64,000 nt of DNA from Isoetes taiwanensis. Taxonomy: Eukaryota > Streptophyta > Lycopodiopsida > Isoetales > Isoetaceae. Each line of letters opens with the position of its first letter. The first letter of the stretch is position 1. A program made the position numbers and the translations under genes. A model generated the notes under the pieces. That model searched no databases, was not told where the DNA came from, and saw nothing but the letters and a program-made list of their open reading frames with translations. The stretch is from the NCBI GenBank assembly GCA_021234155.1, contig JAJEKV010000014.1, forward strand, positions 17,640,652 to 17,704,651, given 5' to 3'. Below, one piece after another: positions 22,085 to 31,736 of this stretch.

Positions 22085-23931
22085 ATGGAACAAGCTGTCA
22101 AAAATTCCATTGCTTAATAAAAGCTCGTCATGAGTCCCAGTTTCTACAATATGACCAGCTGTCACAACTGCAACAGTTTCTGCAATTTTTACAGTTGACA
22201 ACTGATGAGCTATCACCAGGACTGTTCGACCTTTCATGAGCCGGTTCATTGCATCCTAAAATAACAAAGTAAAAAGTATGAGAAACTGTAGATTTGTCAT
22301 TTCATGAAGCATATTATTCTTACCTGTACTAAGTATTCACTCTCTGCGTCCAATGCACTTGTTGCTTCATCAAGTAACAGAATTCGCGGATTCATTAGCA
22401 ATGCCCTTGCTATTGCAATGCGTTGCTTCTGCCCCCCTGAGAGTCTTACACCTTGTTCACCAACATGTGCAGCGTAACCCTCCGGAAATTTGGAGATAAA
22501 TTCATGTGCATTCGCCATCATCTGAGATAAGCAAATACGTTTATTAGGATGGAAGCTGGTGGCTCTCATTGAAAACGATTGTCAGGATCCATGACGGACA
22601 TTGATAACAAGCATGTGACACGAGGAATGGAGTTAATATGAAACAAGTTCTTTTCTTCCACTTAGATTTGTCAAAGTATTCATCATAGTCTACTCACTGC
22701 AACTCGTTCAATTTCACTTGCTGGGGGAGTTCCAATTAGTCCATAGCATATGTTCTCTGTGATTGTACAATTGAAGAGCACTGGTTCTTGGCTGACAATA
22801 CTTATCTGCATATGAAAGTGAAACCAACTTGTTTACATTACGGATACTCTGAACAGGAATAGAACATCATATCTGATTCATATTTTTTCACATAAGATCC
22901 ATAAAAATGCATTAAGCTCTGGTACAAATATTCCTCAAATAAAGAACTTAGAGAAGCTTACCTTTTCATGGAGGTGCCGATGTGAGATCTCCGGCAGAGG
23001 CACACCATTAAGAAGAATTGCACCTTTCTGTGAATCATAGAACCTTTCGACCAAATTGGCAATAGTAGTCTGCAACGCCAATATTAGAAAACCAAAATAT
23101 AATTTTTATAATGCAAATACATGGTATCCCAGCAACAGTACCTTCCCGCCTCCACTTGGACCTACTAATGCAACTTTCGCTCCTGACTTCAGGGTAAGAC
23201 GTATTCCCTGCAGCAAACCACTTCTAGCATTGAATTTCAAATACTCATAGGAAACTTTTAAGCATTTCTTTTATCTTATAAAGTTTTCTTGGTAACACAG
23301 ATAGCGGAAAGTATTCACATAAGAAAAATTCATTATGCAGCTCGATTTCTGCATTTGAAAATGAAGACCATGCCTGAAGATGGAAAGCAAAGGTGCATCC
23401 TTTCCAGTTAAATGAAATACCTGAAGAACCCAATCTCTTGGACGAGAAGGATAAGCAAACCAGACATCATTCAAATGCACTTCTGCGGGAGAAGTATCAC
23501 TGTAGATAACCCACAATCAGTCTAACATGTGGAGACTAGATAGAGTAATCAGGTAAGATTTATATACCTCAGCGGACATTTATCTCCGCTTATAGGCCAG
23601 GATGATACCTGGTCTAGAAGCTGGAAAACCCTCCTGCTGGCGCCTGCTGCCTTCATTGAAGTTGTATAAAGACTTGACAGTGATGAGACAGACATGCCAA
23701 CTAGAAATGAAAAACGTTCAGCACATATACTTTTGAAATACGTGACCCAATAGCAAGTAAACCTTGTTTGCACATCAAACCTGTAAGGCTATAAAGGATG
23801 AAAGACGTCAGCGAACCAGTAGTCATTTTGCCATTTAAAGTCAAATTTGCACCATACATAACAACAGCAACAATTGACAAGGTAGCGGCAGCAGAGACAC
23901 AACCAGCAAATAAGGCACCAACAAGCTGCAA
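22085..23931 (-). pseudogene. ABCB27/ALS1-like half-size ABC transporter, C-terminal exons
   Basis: Minus-strand exons in order: transmembrane end (about 23925-23781, [12 protein letters not shown]), linker (23700-23568, [20 protein letters not shown]), NDVWFAYPSRP (near 23480), Walker A GPSGGGK (about 23160), NLVERFYD...[11 protein letters not shown] (about 23070-22962), Q-loop ISIVSQEPVLFN (about 22805), [16 protein letters not shown] with Walker [13 protein letters not shown] (22523-22325), and H-loop IAHQLSTV...GTHDELL (about 22255-22100). Splice sites mostly look intact. The set matches plant ABCB27 (ALS1, tonoplast, aluminium sequestration) and related TAP-like proteins. The N-terminal membrane domain is absent and the C-terminus is cut short, so it is a captured fragment. 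Confidence 0.88.
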
Positions 23932-24058
23932 GTAAAATAAAATTGTAGTTATATTAACCTGTGGTGATATTAAGAAATAAGTTCAATCCGTAAGCAGCAT
24001 TATCAAAATACATTTATGCCACTTAATTCTTCAATGAAATGTGTTAGGCTGCATATCA

Positions 24059-24437
24059 AATACTTTCCTAATTGTTATAACTATTATAAAGTGACATGTC
24101 AAAGAAATGCATGCACATTCCGTGCCAATGAGAGTAGAGTACCCGTCTGACATCTTTCATCCATGTTCTCGTTCTTACTTCACCATAGTGGTGAATATTG
24201 ATTGGAACTGTCTAATCCAAGGTGAACAGCAAAAAACTTGATATGGGGTGTATAGCATACAATCATGAGCTTATACCATATACTTTCCTAACTGTTATAA
24301 CTATTATAAAGTGACATGTCAAAGAAATGCATGCACATTCCGTGTCAATGAGAGTAGGGCACCCGTCTGACATCTTTCTTCCATGTTCTCATTCTTACTT
24401 CACCATAGTGGTGAATATTGATTGGAACTGTCATCCA
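24059..24437. repeat. Two-copy tandem repeat, period about 220 bp
   Basis: Copies at about 24059-24222 and 24279-24437 share tactttccta, gttataactattataaagtg, tgcatgcacattccgtg and caccatagtggtgaatattg, with few differences. It lies in the region upstream of the ABC exons. Confidence 0.92.
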
Positions 24438-24499
24438 AGATCACTAGTTGAAAGTTCAAACAAAAACCTAGAAAAACAGTAGGCAAAAATGCCTACCAC

Positions 24500-25390
24500 T
24501 GGAATGCTCTATGCGCCTCATGAGGAGGAGATTTCTCAGTATCCCAGGAATACTGAGCATTATTCTCAGGAATTTCTCAGTATCCCACGCTATTATTTGC
24601 ACTTGTGATAGAAACAATTTCTGCATTGTTATAATTTCCATACTCATTCTCTGGCTGATATCTCTGCGCCTCTCGGGCCCCGTCAAGGGCATTAACATAC
24701 TCCAACAGTGCAGGCCAACCCCATGCTTTCAGTTCCAAGGAACCATAAGGTCCAGTTAGAGAATAGAAAAGACTTGTCTGAGTTTTGCAGTATCTGCCAC
24801 CACCAGCTTCAACGTAAGCAGGCCAATTGTCAAAAATGTAGACCTCGTTAGGATTGCTGCGACAGGCATATAATATGTAGTGCCAAAATCTATAGCCACT
24901 ACCACTCTGCATCCGTTTTCCTATCCATCAGACCACCAGATGCAGGATAAGTGCCATAGGCCCCTATTAATATTTTGTCTTTATAAAATATTTTATGTTT
25001 TGTATATTCTAGGAATACAACAGAACTTAACTGGCTAGCACATTGAGGCCACTACTACCTCTGCAATGCTGCATCCATCCAGATGTAGAAAAGGAATTTA
25101 CCTATTTCCGTATCCTGAGAATAATGCTCTATGCTGATCATAAAGGAGAGCTGCAGAAGAGCTCCTGAGAAATGTAGCCTTCTTTTAGCAATGCGATTCC
25201 AGCTTTCAACAAGTCAAACCAAGAAGAAAAGGTTGCACATACCAATAGCCATTCCCAAGGTGATAATTGTAAGAACTGTGTAGACACCAGATGTCGTCAT
25301 TTTTATGAATCCAGCTTTGCCAAGATGTTTCAGATATTTTACTCCAAATGCATCCGGATCTACAGATATTTTGTCCGCCATAGACGCCAT
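24500..25390 (-). pseudogene. Unidentified gene fragment, two exon-like blocks
   Basis: Exon-like block 1 (25390-25243) starts ATGGCGTCTATGGCGG. It encodes about 49 residues with DPDAFGVKYLKHLGKAGFIK and then one hydrophobic segment (VYTVLTIITLGMAIG, a likely membrane helix), and ends at a gtatgt donor. Block 2 (about 24955-24560) encodes AYGTYPASGGLMDRKTDAEW, then, after a frame break, HYILYACRSNPNEVYIFDNW, SLTGPYGSLELKAWGWPALL and a polar tail. I do not recognise the family. The two blocks are assumed to belong together because they lie on one strand beside the ABC fragment. Confidence 0.4.
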
Positions 25391-25641
25391 CCCAAGATGC
25401 CTTGCGAGTGATCAACTAAACATGATAATAAGCCTGTAAAACTGATAGCTAAATAGCGAGATTCGTAGGCGAGATTTGTCTGGCAATTGTATTATATGAG
25501 CTCTTGACCTGTTCAGAGCGAGCGCCAGTCGCCAAATCCGAATCCGTGGCCGCTTCGGCGTCAATCCGTCATCGGTCGCCCATGTTGCATAAACCCTAGA
25601 ATATTGCTAAGAAGTCCGATGTGATTGTTAGGTTCCGTTAA

Positions 25642-25724
25642 TAATTAACGTTTCCCCCTTATTCCTTTACCCTATATTCTCCACGTGGAGAATGCGTGGA
25701 GATAGGGGGGGAGAACGTTAATTT
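25642..25724. repeat. Imperfect palindrome at the right edge of the insertion
   Basis: aattaacgtt (25642 on) is matched by aacgttaatt near the right end (25714-25723), with C-rich against G-rich stretches inside. The centre is a perfect ttctccacgtggagaa palindrome (about 25677-25692). It may be the terminal structure of the element that carried the ABC fragment. Confidence 0.6.
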
Positions 25725-25734
25725 TTTTCTAGTG

Positions 25735-26333
25735 AATTCGGTCAAAGCTATCTTAGCTCAGCAATTCAAGATGCATGATTTGGGCGAAATCAATAGCTGC
25801 CTGGGTTTTCGGATCACCCGAGACCTTTGGATTGATCAAGAAAAATATGCTCTTGATGTTCTTCACAGGTTTGAAATGGAATCATGCAATGGCTGCATCG
25901 CTCCAATGGAATCAGGCCTTCATCTTTCATCTGATCACTGCCCGACCACTGCTGAGGGGCCATGAGCATCATGCCATATCGCAGCATCATTGGATGCCTC
26001 AATCATCTCGTGGTCTCCACTAGGCCCGACCTGACTTTTGCTGTTAATTTCTTGAGCAGGTTCATGTGCAATCCGGGTCTTGCTCACTGTGGCCCTCCCA
26101 CTGAGTTCCCTCTCAACTTTCATTTTCTTCGCGAAAAGGTTCAAGAGGAAAACATCATTCTTCCTCACTGCGCCCCAGCTGACATGGTGGCAGATATCTT
26201 CACCAAGCCTTTACCCTGTGACAAGTTTCAGCTCCATCGTGAGAATTTTCATGTGGTTCCACGTGAATCCACTCAAGCAGGAGAACAACAAGACTATGAG
26301 CAGGATCCCCATTCCACCAAGCAGGAATGTTGA
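25735..26333 (+). pseudogene. Copia reverse transcriptase end fused to RNase H end
   Basis: Frame 25696-25965 continues RVT_2: KAILAQQFKMHDLGEINSCL and ITRDLWIDQEKYALDVLHRF. Frame 25962-26333 gives PYRSIIGCLNHLVVSTRPDL and FLSRFM, then after a deletion VADIFTKPLPCDKF, the RNase H end of copia polyproteins. Most of RNase H is thus missing. Confidence 0.87.
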
Positions 26334-27635
26334 CCGATGTGGTGTCATGGTCACTTAGGCTGTTCCTTTAATCCCTCCGATCTTTGAGAAGAGATATGTG
26401 TTGTTTGATGTTTTTCTATTTTAAACCTCTTCTTATGATACAGGAGGATCATCTGAGAGGTTTTCAGCATTGTATTTCAGTTTACTCCTTTTATCAATGC
26501 ATGAGTTGATTACTCCTTTTCTGTGTTGAGTTCTGAGGTTTTCAACATGGATGGGACCTCTATTGAAATTAAAACAGAGATGCTTACCACCCTTAGAATG
26601 CTTTAAGAGCTTGTTGCAGTGGCTCTGATAGATTAGAAGACGCTTTTGTTTGTATGGCAGCCAGAGAATGCAGAATATACAGAGTGTTAAAGAAATGCAG
26701 AATGCGAACTAGAATGTTGATTAGACAATTCCGAAATAGAATATTTGTCACGTGACAAACATCGATTGGACTAGAAGGCAGACTGTTTGTTAGGTTGTTT
26801 TTACGTTGGAGTGGCACTTATGGGGGATGTAGTTTGTAAGTTATATTGAGACTTGAACCATTGTAAATCCTTTTTTCTATGGCAATTGTGTCTAGGTGAA
26901 CCACCGCAGTGAAAACCACCTGACAGCCACCCACAAGAGGCAGTGCCAAGTGGTTTTCACCAGCAGGTGAATCGGCAAGATGACCATATTAGGGCGTAAT
27001 GGGGTAATGGCCATATAGGAAGGCATGTTGCCATTAAGTTTACCCAATCCGTTTGGTATTGCAGGAGGGCCTTCTCGCAATGGTGGAAACTATGATTCTG
27101 GTATTGTATTGTATGCAAAACCGTATGTTTTGCCACGTTTGAGCAGCTTGTTTTTATTTAGAGGTCAAATTTCCTTTCCTGTGTGTTGTGGATGTTTTTT
27201 CTTGGCATGGTTGGAAAAAAGGAAGGAGCGTGATTCCACGGGCGCGGATAAGAACTCACGGTGGTTTCTATTAGGAGCCCCGGTTTCCTGAGTCTGGGCA
27301 GGCACCCGAAGCTCTGTACATACAACATGTTAGGCTTGACTGCCAAATTCGGCATGGCTATGCCTGCCTTCTGCCTCGCTCTCTCCACACACAAATTTGG
27401 CCAGGGGTTTGTAGTTGTGAAGGAAGAATTTGTGTGTCGGGCTTTGGCCGGGAGGAAATATTGTTATGGGCATGATTTGTGTGATCTTCTTGGAGTTGAG
27501 AGTGAAGCCTTCTGTGCAAATGCAGCGATTCTTATCTGACTGTTCAGCTTTGTTGCTCAGTTTTATTCTCGTGTTGTTGTTCTGGTTTTTTTTTTTAGTT
27601 TCTTCACAAGCTTCTGATGTTGGCCGCATGGCCTG
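26334..27635. other. No gene recognised; possible copia 3' flank and a short inverted repeat
   Basis: No LTR could be paired with sequence left of the copia relic. Perfect 11-bp inverted repeats gtgaaaaccac / gtggttttcac lie at 26909-26919 and 26950-26960. The longest frame (27261-27539) has no known motif. This is the left flank of the large chromovirus. Confidence 0.45.
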
Positions 27636-27636
27636 T

Positions 27637-27852
27637 GTGACGGTCCAGGGGAATATACGCCATAAATACGTATATTCCTGGATCCGTCACCATACAAGTC
27701 TATCTTCATAGCCTTGTATACCATAGATTGTGGCACTAGGGGGCATGGCTAAGTTATTCTCATAGCTTAGCCAACCATAGGTTAAGCCATTATCCATGTG
27801 GCCTTAACCTATTGGGGCACCGCCACACAGGACTCACCCGATTGGTGCCACG
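27637..27852. promoter_or_regulatory. Array of five consecutive stem-loops at the start of U3
   Basis: (1) 27637-27690, a long stem: gtgacgg, cca.gg and gaatatacg pair with cgtatattc, c.tgg and ccgtcac. (2) atacaag/cttgtat (27692-27719). (3) ggctaag/cttagcc (27747-27772). (4) ggttaag/cttaacc (27780-27809). (5) ggcacc/ggtgcc (27816-27849). They follow each other with almost no gap. Stems 2-5 are also present in the 3' LTR; stem 1 is eroded there. Function is not known; a protein-binding or RNA-structure role is inferred. Confidence 0.75.
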
Positions 27853-27871
27853 TGGCATCCTAGGTGGACCT

Positions 27872-27884
27872 AACTTATATAGGC
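27872..27884 (+). promoter_or_regulatory. Putative LTR TATA box
   Basis: aacttatataggc lies about 237 bases into the LTR and is kept in the 3' LTR (about 39355-39367). It is the best TATA-like word of the U3 region. No transcript data to confirm. Confidence 0.4.
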
Positions 27885-29281
27885 ATAAACCCTAACCCTA
27901 GACCTCTTTTCCAGCCCTAGCACCCCCGAGACTCACCTACTTGTTCGAAACCCCGCTTCAACATCGCTCGCTAGGGCATAGGCCGGTGCAAAGAGCCCCA
28001 AAGCAGGTAGACCCGCTCTTGGAGGAGGAACAGCAGCCTTGTGAGTCAAGACTATGGAGGCGCCCTGATCGAGGGAGGGCATCGTGAGCAGTGTATGTAG
28101 GATAGTAGTTGTGATAGCTCATCCGAATTAGTAATCCGATGTGCTAGTATTTTGTATCTAGAGTAGAGCCATCCTAGAACCCATATTCAACATCTTGAAC
28201 CCTAATCAAGGAACCCTAACTATTAGTTAGTTGTATGATTAGGTTAAGATGTTCTTCTTATGATTATTCTCATGATGATTATGTGATGATGGTTGATCAT
28301 GTTCGCTCCTCTTGTATTGGGAAGGGGGGTAGAGACCTAGAGCCATATGTAGTATGCTCCTAGAGTAGATCCCTTTAGTTCCTATTAGTTGCGGCGGCCT
28401 CAGGCATAGGAGCCCACCAGTGCTATTGAGGCTATGATATGACTCAACCGACATAACAGGCTAGAGAGAAAGTGGAGGGAGGATCCCCGCCGAAAGTGGG
28501 GGCTTCTGGGATCCCATAGTGGGCTAGGCCTATGGTCGGTCACTTCGTGTGGGGCCGAGCATGGGTCCGACACCTCCCCGGGCAATGGTGTTGCCACCCT
28601 CGAGAGCTGCAAGGGAGGGCTTGGCTCTCGTTTTGGGGGGGTTCAGTCGGGTACGAATCGTGTGTCGCCACGATTCTCTAGCCGCCCACGGCACCTCTAG
28701 ATCCTGGGAAGGGGAGATGCAACCCTTCCTGCCTCATCGGACCGTGGAGATGCAACCCGAGCAGCCCCGATGGGTGATGCCACGATTGCGTGATCCCGAA
28801 GGCTAGAGTCCCGCCGAGCCCCGATCTAGCCCATCCGCAAAGTATGCACAGTGAGGGGCGGATGGAGTGGTCAACCCTAGCCATTGTTCTATGCCAGCCC
28901 CTCGCCATCGCCATGACTCGGCCCGCTTCTATCTTGAGGCCTAGCTTCTGGCCACCACCCTCCTTACGAAGTCCGAGCCGGGTAGGAGCTCTCCTGCTTT
29001 TATGGTTCGTGATTATCATCTTTGCCTTGGTTTATATGTGATGCACTACCCTTCGAGGTAGTAGTTGTATATGTTGATGCTAGTTCGACGTGTTATCGCC
29101 TCACGTTATAGGAGCCCATAGGGGACGGGCACGCAAGACACCTTCAGAATTCCCTTCCCGCACTGGGTCACCTCGTGAGTGCGGATAGATGAAGGGCCCA
29201 TGCGGTGTCGAGCCGGATGGGGGATTTCCTCGCCGAAAGCATTTCACGGCGCCCGTATGTTTAGCAGTGGAGCGTCCACAA

Positions 29282-29293
29282 TGGTATCAGAGC
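29282..29293 (+). promoter_or_regulatory. Primer-binding site, initiator tRNA-Met
   Basis: TGGTATCAGAGC is complementary to the 3' end of plant initiator tRNA-Met, the usual primer of plant copia and many gypsy elements. It starts two bases after the CCACA end of the LTR. Confidence 0.93.
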
Positions 29294-29296
29294 GAT

Positions 29297-29316
29297 GTTC
29301 TTGGTTGACCAAGAAC
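29297..29316 (+). promoter_or_regulatory. Stem-loop directly after the primer-binding site
   Basis: GTTCTTGGT-tg-ACCAAGAAC is a perfect 9-bp stem three bases downstream of the primer-binding site. A diverged relic at 54160-54179 keeps the stem with a paired substitution. Position suggests a role in RNA packaging, dimerisation or primer annealing; this is inference. Confidence 0.65.
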
Positions 29317-29843
29317 TAGCACCGACCATAACCATGAAGTAGTCTAACAGGCCTATAGGGTGTGGAATAAACATTCCACCATCGAACCGCCAAAAATGGG
29401 GAAAAATTTTTCCCTAGGTAGTGGGTCGAATTAGGCTAAGTGTTAGACGAAGATTTGAGAGAGGCAAACGAATTTTCTAGTAAATTTGGAGTGAAAATTA
29501 TGCATCTGCATCAAATTTCACCTAAAATGGGTCAAGAATCATGCCAATCGAGGCCCAGTGAAAAATGGCGAAATTCATAAATTGCACTTCAACCATTAGG
29601 AAAATTCGAAAAATTAAAGATAATATCAATTAATATAGGTTAATATATACATTAATAGTTAAATAATTAATTAAATATCTTGTAATTAATAAGGGGGGCT
29701 AATAAATAGGGGTAATTATGGTAGGAGAATATTCCCGTGGACCCTCCTTTTTAATATCCGACACCTCATTTTTTCTCTCCAACCCTTCACCTCAAACCTT
29801 CTTTGCCCAAATTTTTCACACCCGCTTTTCTGAACCATAAGAT
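29317..29843 (+). other. Leader of the chromovirus RNA
   Basis: AT-rich sequence between the primer-binding site and the first recognisable reading frame. Short frames only. aatta / taata runs dominate 29580-29720. Confidence 0.5.
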
Positions 29844-30936
29844 ATGGCCCGCACCAAACAAACTTACAGGAAGACTGGACCAAGACCGACCCTCTCCATG
29901 GCGCAGGCAGCAGGGCGACATGTTAAGAAGATCCCGGAACACCTCCGACCCAAGAAAGGGGAAGAGGAGCTTCCCCAAGAAGAAGAAGAAGAAGAAGCAA
30001 TAAGCCTCATACCATGACGCCGAGGAGAGTCCCAAAGACCAGCCTCCATCTGGCAGCACTTCAGAGGACCGGCGAGACTCGCCATTTCGGGCCCTCGGAC
30101 ACCGAGGTGGAAGAAGAAGGGGAGGAGCAGGCGCAGCAGCAGGTGGAGGAAGCGGGGCCTTCGGTCCCAAGGAAGAAAGGTAAGGAGAAGGTCGCGGAGT
30201 GGCCGGAGGAGAGGGCCGCCAGAAGAAGCTGAGCGGAGAGGGAGCCGAGGGAGGAGGAGAGGAGAACGAAGAGAAGGAACGACGGCCTCACGACCGGCCG
30301 TTATTCAAGAGCCACGGCCGGAAGAGGAGCCGCAGGTGGAGGCAGAGGAGGAGGAGGAGGGGCAGCAGGACCCCGACGCGAGGCCACCCTACCCTAAGTG
30401 GCCGGAACCACCTAAGGTGGTGAAGAAACAGAAGGTAGGGGAGCGGGTATTCAAGGCCGCAGCAAAGGGACCGGAGTTCAAAAGAAAGATGGTGGTGATA
30501 CAAGGAGTACCTTCGTCACCGGACGAGGTACAATGAGTGGTATTGCCGCCAGAGGTCCAAATGGCCGTCAGAGGGGGGGGGGCCAAAGAAGAACCAGCCC
30601 AAGCCACCCCCACCAAGGCCGAAAAACCCGAGAGGGTTCACCACGGCCAAACAAAGACATACCGGGGTGTTTAGGGAGATTCGCACTTCCGTGATGTGCA
30701 CGAATCTCCCCGATAAGGAAGGCGCCTTCGAAATGCCTCCTTAGGGAGGTTTTGCGCCAGCTCCCGACGGACTACGTGGTAACCCCTCTAATGACCCGCT
30801 CGCAAGAGGCCTCCCGAGGCGTAGCTGGTGCAGCTCTTCGAGGAGGGAAACCTTCATACCATCCATGCTAAGCGGGTAACCCTTATGCCTAAGGATATCC
30901 ACTTGGCACCTGAGGATCAAGCAGGAGAGGCCCTAG
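29844..30936 (+). pseudogene. Histone H3-like protein carried by the retrotransposon (frameshifted)
   Basis: ATG 29844 begins MARTKQTYRKTG, matching the H3 tail (ARTKQT.RK.TG, with K4 and K9 equivalents). A GRHVKKIPEHLRP segment resembles the end of the H3 tail. Then comes a charged insertion of roughly 220 residues (poly-Glu near 29970, Glu/Lys/Arg-rich to about 30620). The histone fold follows: TGVFREIR (alpha-N, 30661-30684), IRKAP...LLREV (alpha-1, 30713-30751), TD of loop 1 (30767-30772), QEAS (alpha-2), and [20 protein letters not shown] then MPKDIHLA (30825-30908), ending RI.QER-stop at 30934-30936 as H3 ends. Distances within the fold equal canonical H3. About four to six indels break the frame. 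Intronless. In an intact relative this would be a nucleosomal or chromatin-binding H3 variant. Confidence 0.88.
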
Positions 30937-31736
30937 GCCTCAAATTTTGTAAATTTTGTAGAAGAACTAAAATTTTCATGTAATCATGTTCCTCATTAAT
31001 ATAAAAGTTCTTTTCCCTCTGTAAAATTGTTCTTGAAATGTAGAAAATAGAACCCAATTCGGTAGAATTCTTCATAGCATGTCTAGAAATACCCCGTAAA
31101 TCATGACTACAACAAAATTTTGGCAAAAAAAATCATCAAAAATGCAAAATTGGGGCCGGGCCGGGTGAGACCGCCAAATGGCCTCTCAAGGCCCTCGACG
31201 CTGGCGCTGCTTTCACGGATTCACCCGCCTACCCCCAAAATCTTGCTTTTAGATGTCGGGCTTTGCACAAAATAAGTTGCTAGTTAGGTTAGAATTGGCC
31301 CAATTAGCCATATTAGCATCTTCAAATTTCCTAAAATGACCAAAAATTGGCCCAAAACAGCCAACCGGGTGAGATCACAAAACGCTGTCAAGGTCCAAGG
31401 ACGCTGAGGCCATCCGCTACGATTCACCCGGTCGGGCCATCTTTGGCCCAAATTAGCCAAATTTGATCCAACAAATTGCCATGTAGTGTTTCTTGCTTTG
31501 TTTTGCTTAAGTTTGCACTTCATGGTAGTTCATTTGGACACCCGTGAGCCATAGAACCAAGGTCGCCTTTAGCTAACACCTTTTGCACAAATCCCGAGGT
31601 CACCCATAGTCTATAAAAATAGGTCTCATTTGCCATTTTTCTTCCTACGTAAATCGCTCCCAAAATTTCCCTTAGGCGATTTTCTCTCGACCCTCCACCG
31701 ATCTTTGCAAGCCATTTTCTACACCCTTTCCCCGCC
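30937..31736 (+). other. Noncoding spacer with a repeated module
   Basis: No protein similarity. A module of about 65 bases starting ccgggtgaga, containing tcaagg and gacgctg and ending gattcaccc, occurs at 31161-31227 and 31365-31431, in direct orientation and diverged. cc-aaaattggccc words lie between them. Confidence 0.6.

Larger units (their letters stand above)
21772..25732. mobile_element. About 4-kb insertion with captured gene fragments (type uncertain)
   Basis: This segment splits the copia reverse transcriptase. The left copia half ends in gtgaacaat (21763-21771) and the right half resumes at gtgaattcg (25732 on). It carries minus-strand exons of an ABC transporter and of an unidentified gene, with introns. 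The right edge reads ...ttttttCTAG then T, preceded by an imperfect palindrome (25642-25724), which fits a Helitron 3' end. The spacer is longer than usual and the left TC end is uncertain (TC at 21775 after A). A shared gtgaa could instead be a 5-bp target duplication. Element class is therefore open. Confidence 0.5.
18954..26333 (+). mobile_element. Ty1/copia relic interrupted by about 4 kb of foreign DNA
   Basis: Gag with zinc knuckle, protease, integrase and the first part of reverse transcriptase lie at 18954-21771. The rest of reverse transcriptase and a fused end of RNase H lie at 25735-26333. The domain order gag-PR-IN-RT-RH defines copia. The break falls directly after the catalytic YIDD segment and the right half resumes at the next expected residues, so the material between was inserted. 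I could not find the LTRs. Internal deletions and stops are many. Confidence 0.88.
27636..29280 (+). repeat. 5' LTR of the chromovirus
   Basis: It starts TGTGACGG and ends GTCCACA just before the primer-binding site. It aligns over its length with 39121-40772, apart from many one- to few-base indels and substitutions. It contains a hairpin array at its start (27637-27852), a TATA-like cttatatagg at 27874, and downstream R/U5-like sequence. Confidence 0.95.

Noticed and set aside
22085-25390. A single functional ABC transporter gene spanning the whole insertion
   Set aside because: The upstream blocks (24500-25390) do not resemble the membrane domain of ABCB27-like proteins, and the C-terminal end is truncated.
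27261-27539. Open frame of 92 codons left of the chromovirus
   Set aside because: No known motif, and an overlapping minus-strand frame is equally long; treated as chance.
29844-30936. Centromeric H3 (CENH3) identity for the retrotransposon H3
   Set aside because: CENH3 usually has a longer loop 1 and lacks the ARTKQT tail start. Here the TD of loop 1 lies at the canonical distance from IRK and the tail starts exactly like H3, so it is H3-like, not specifically CENH3.
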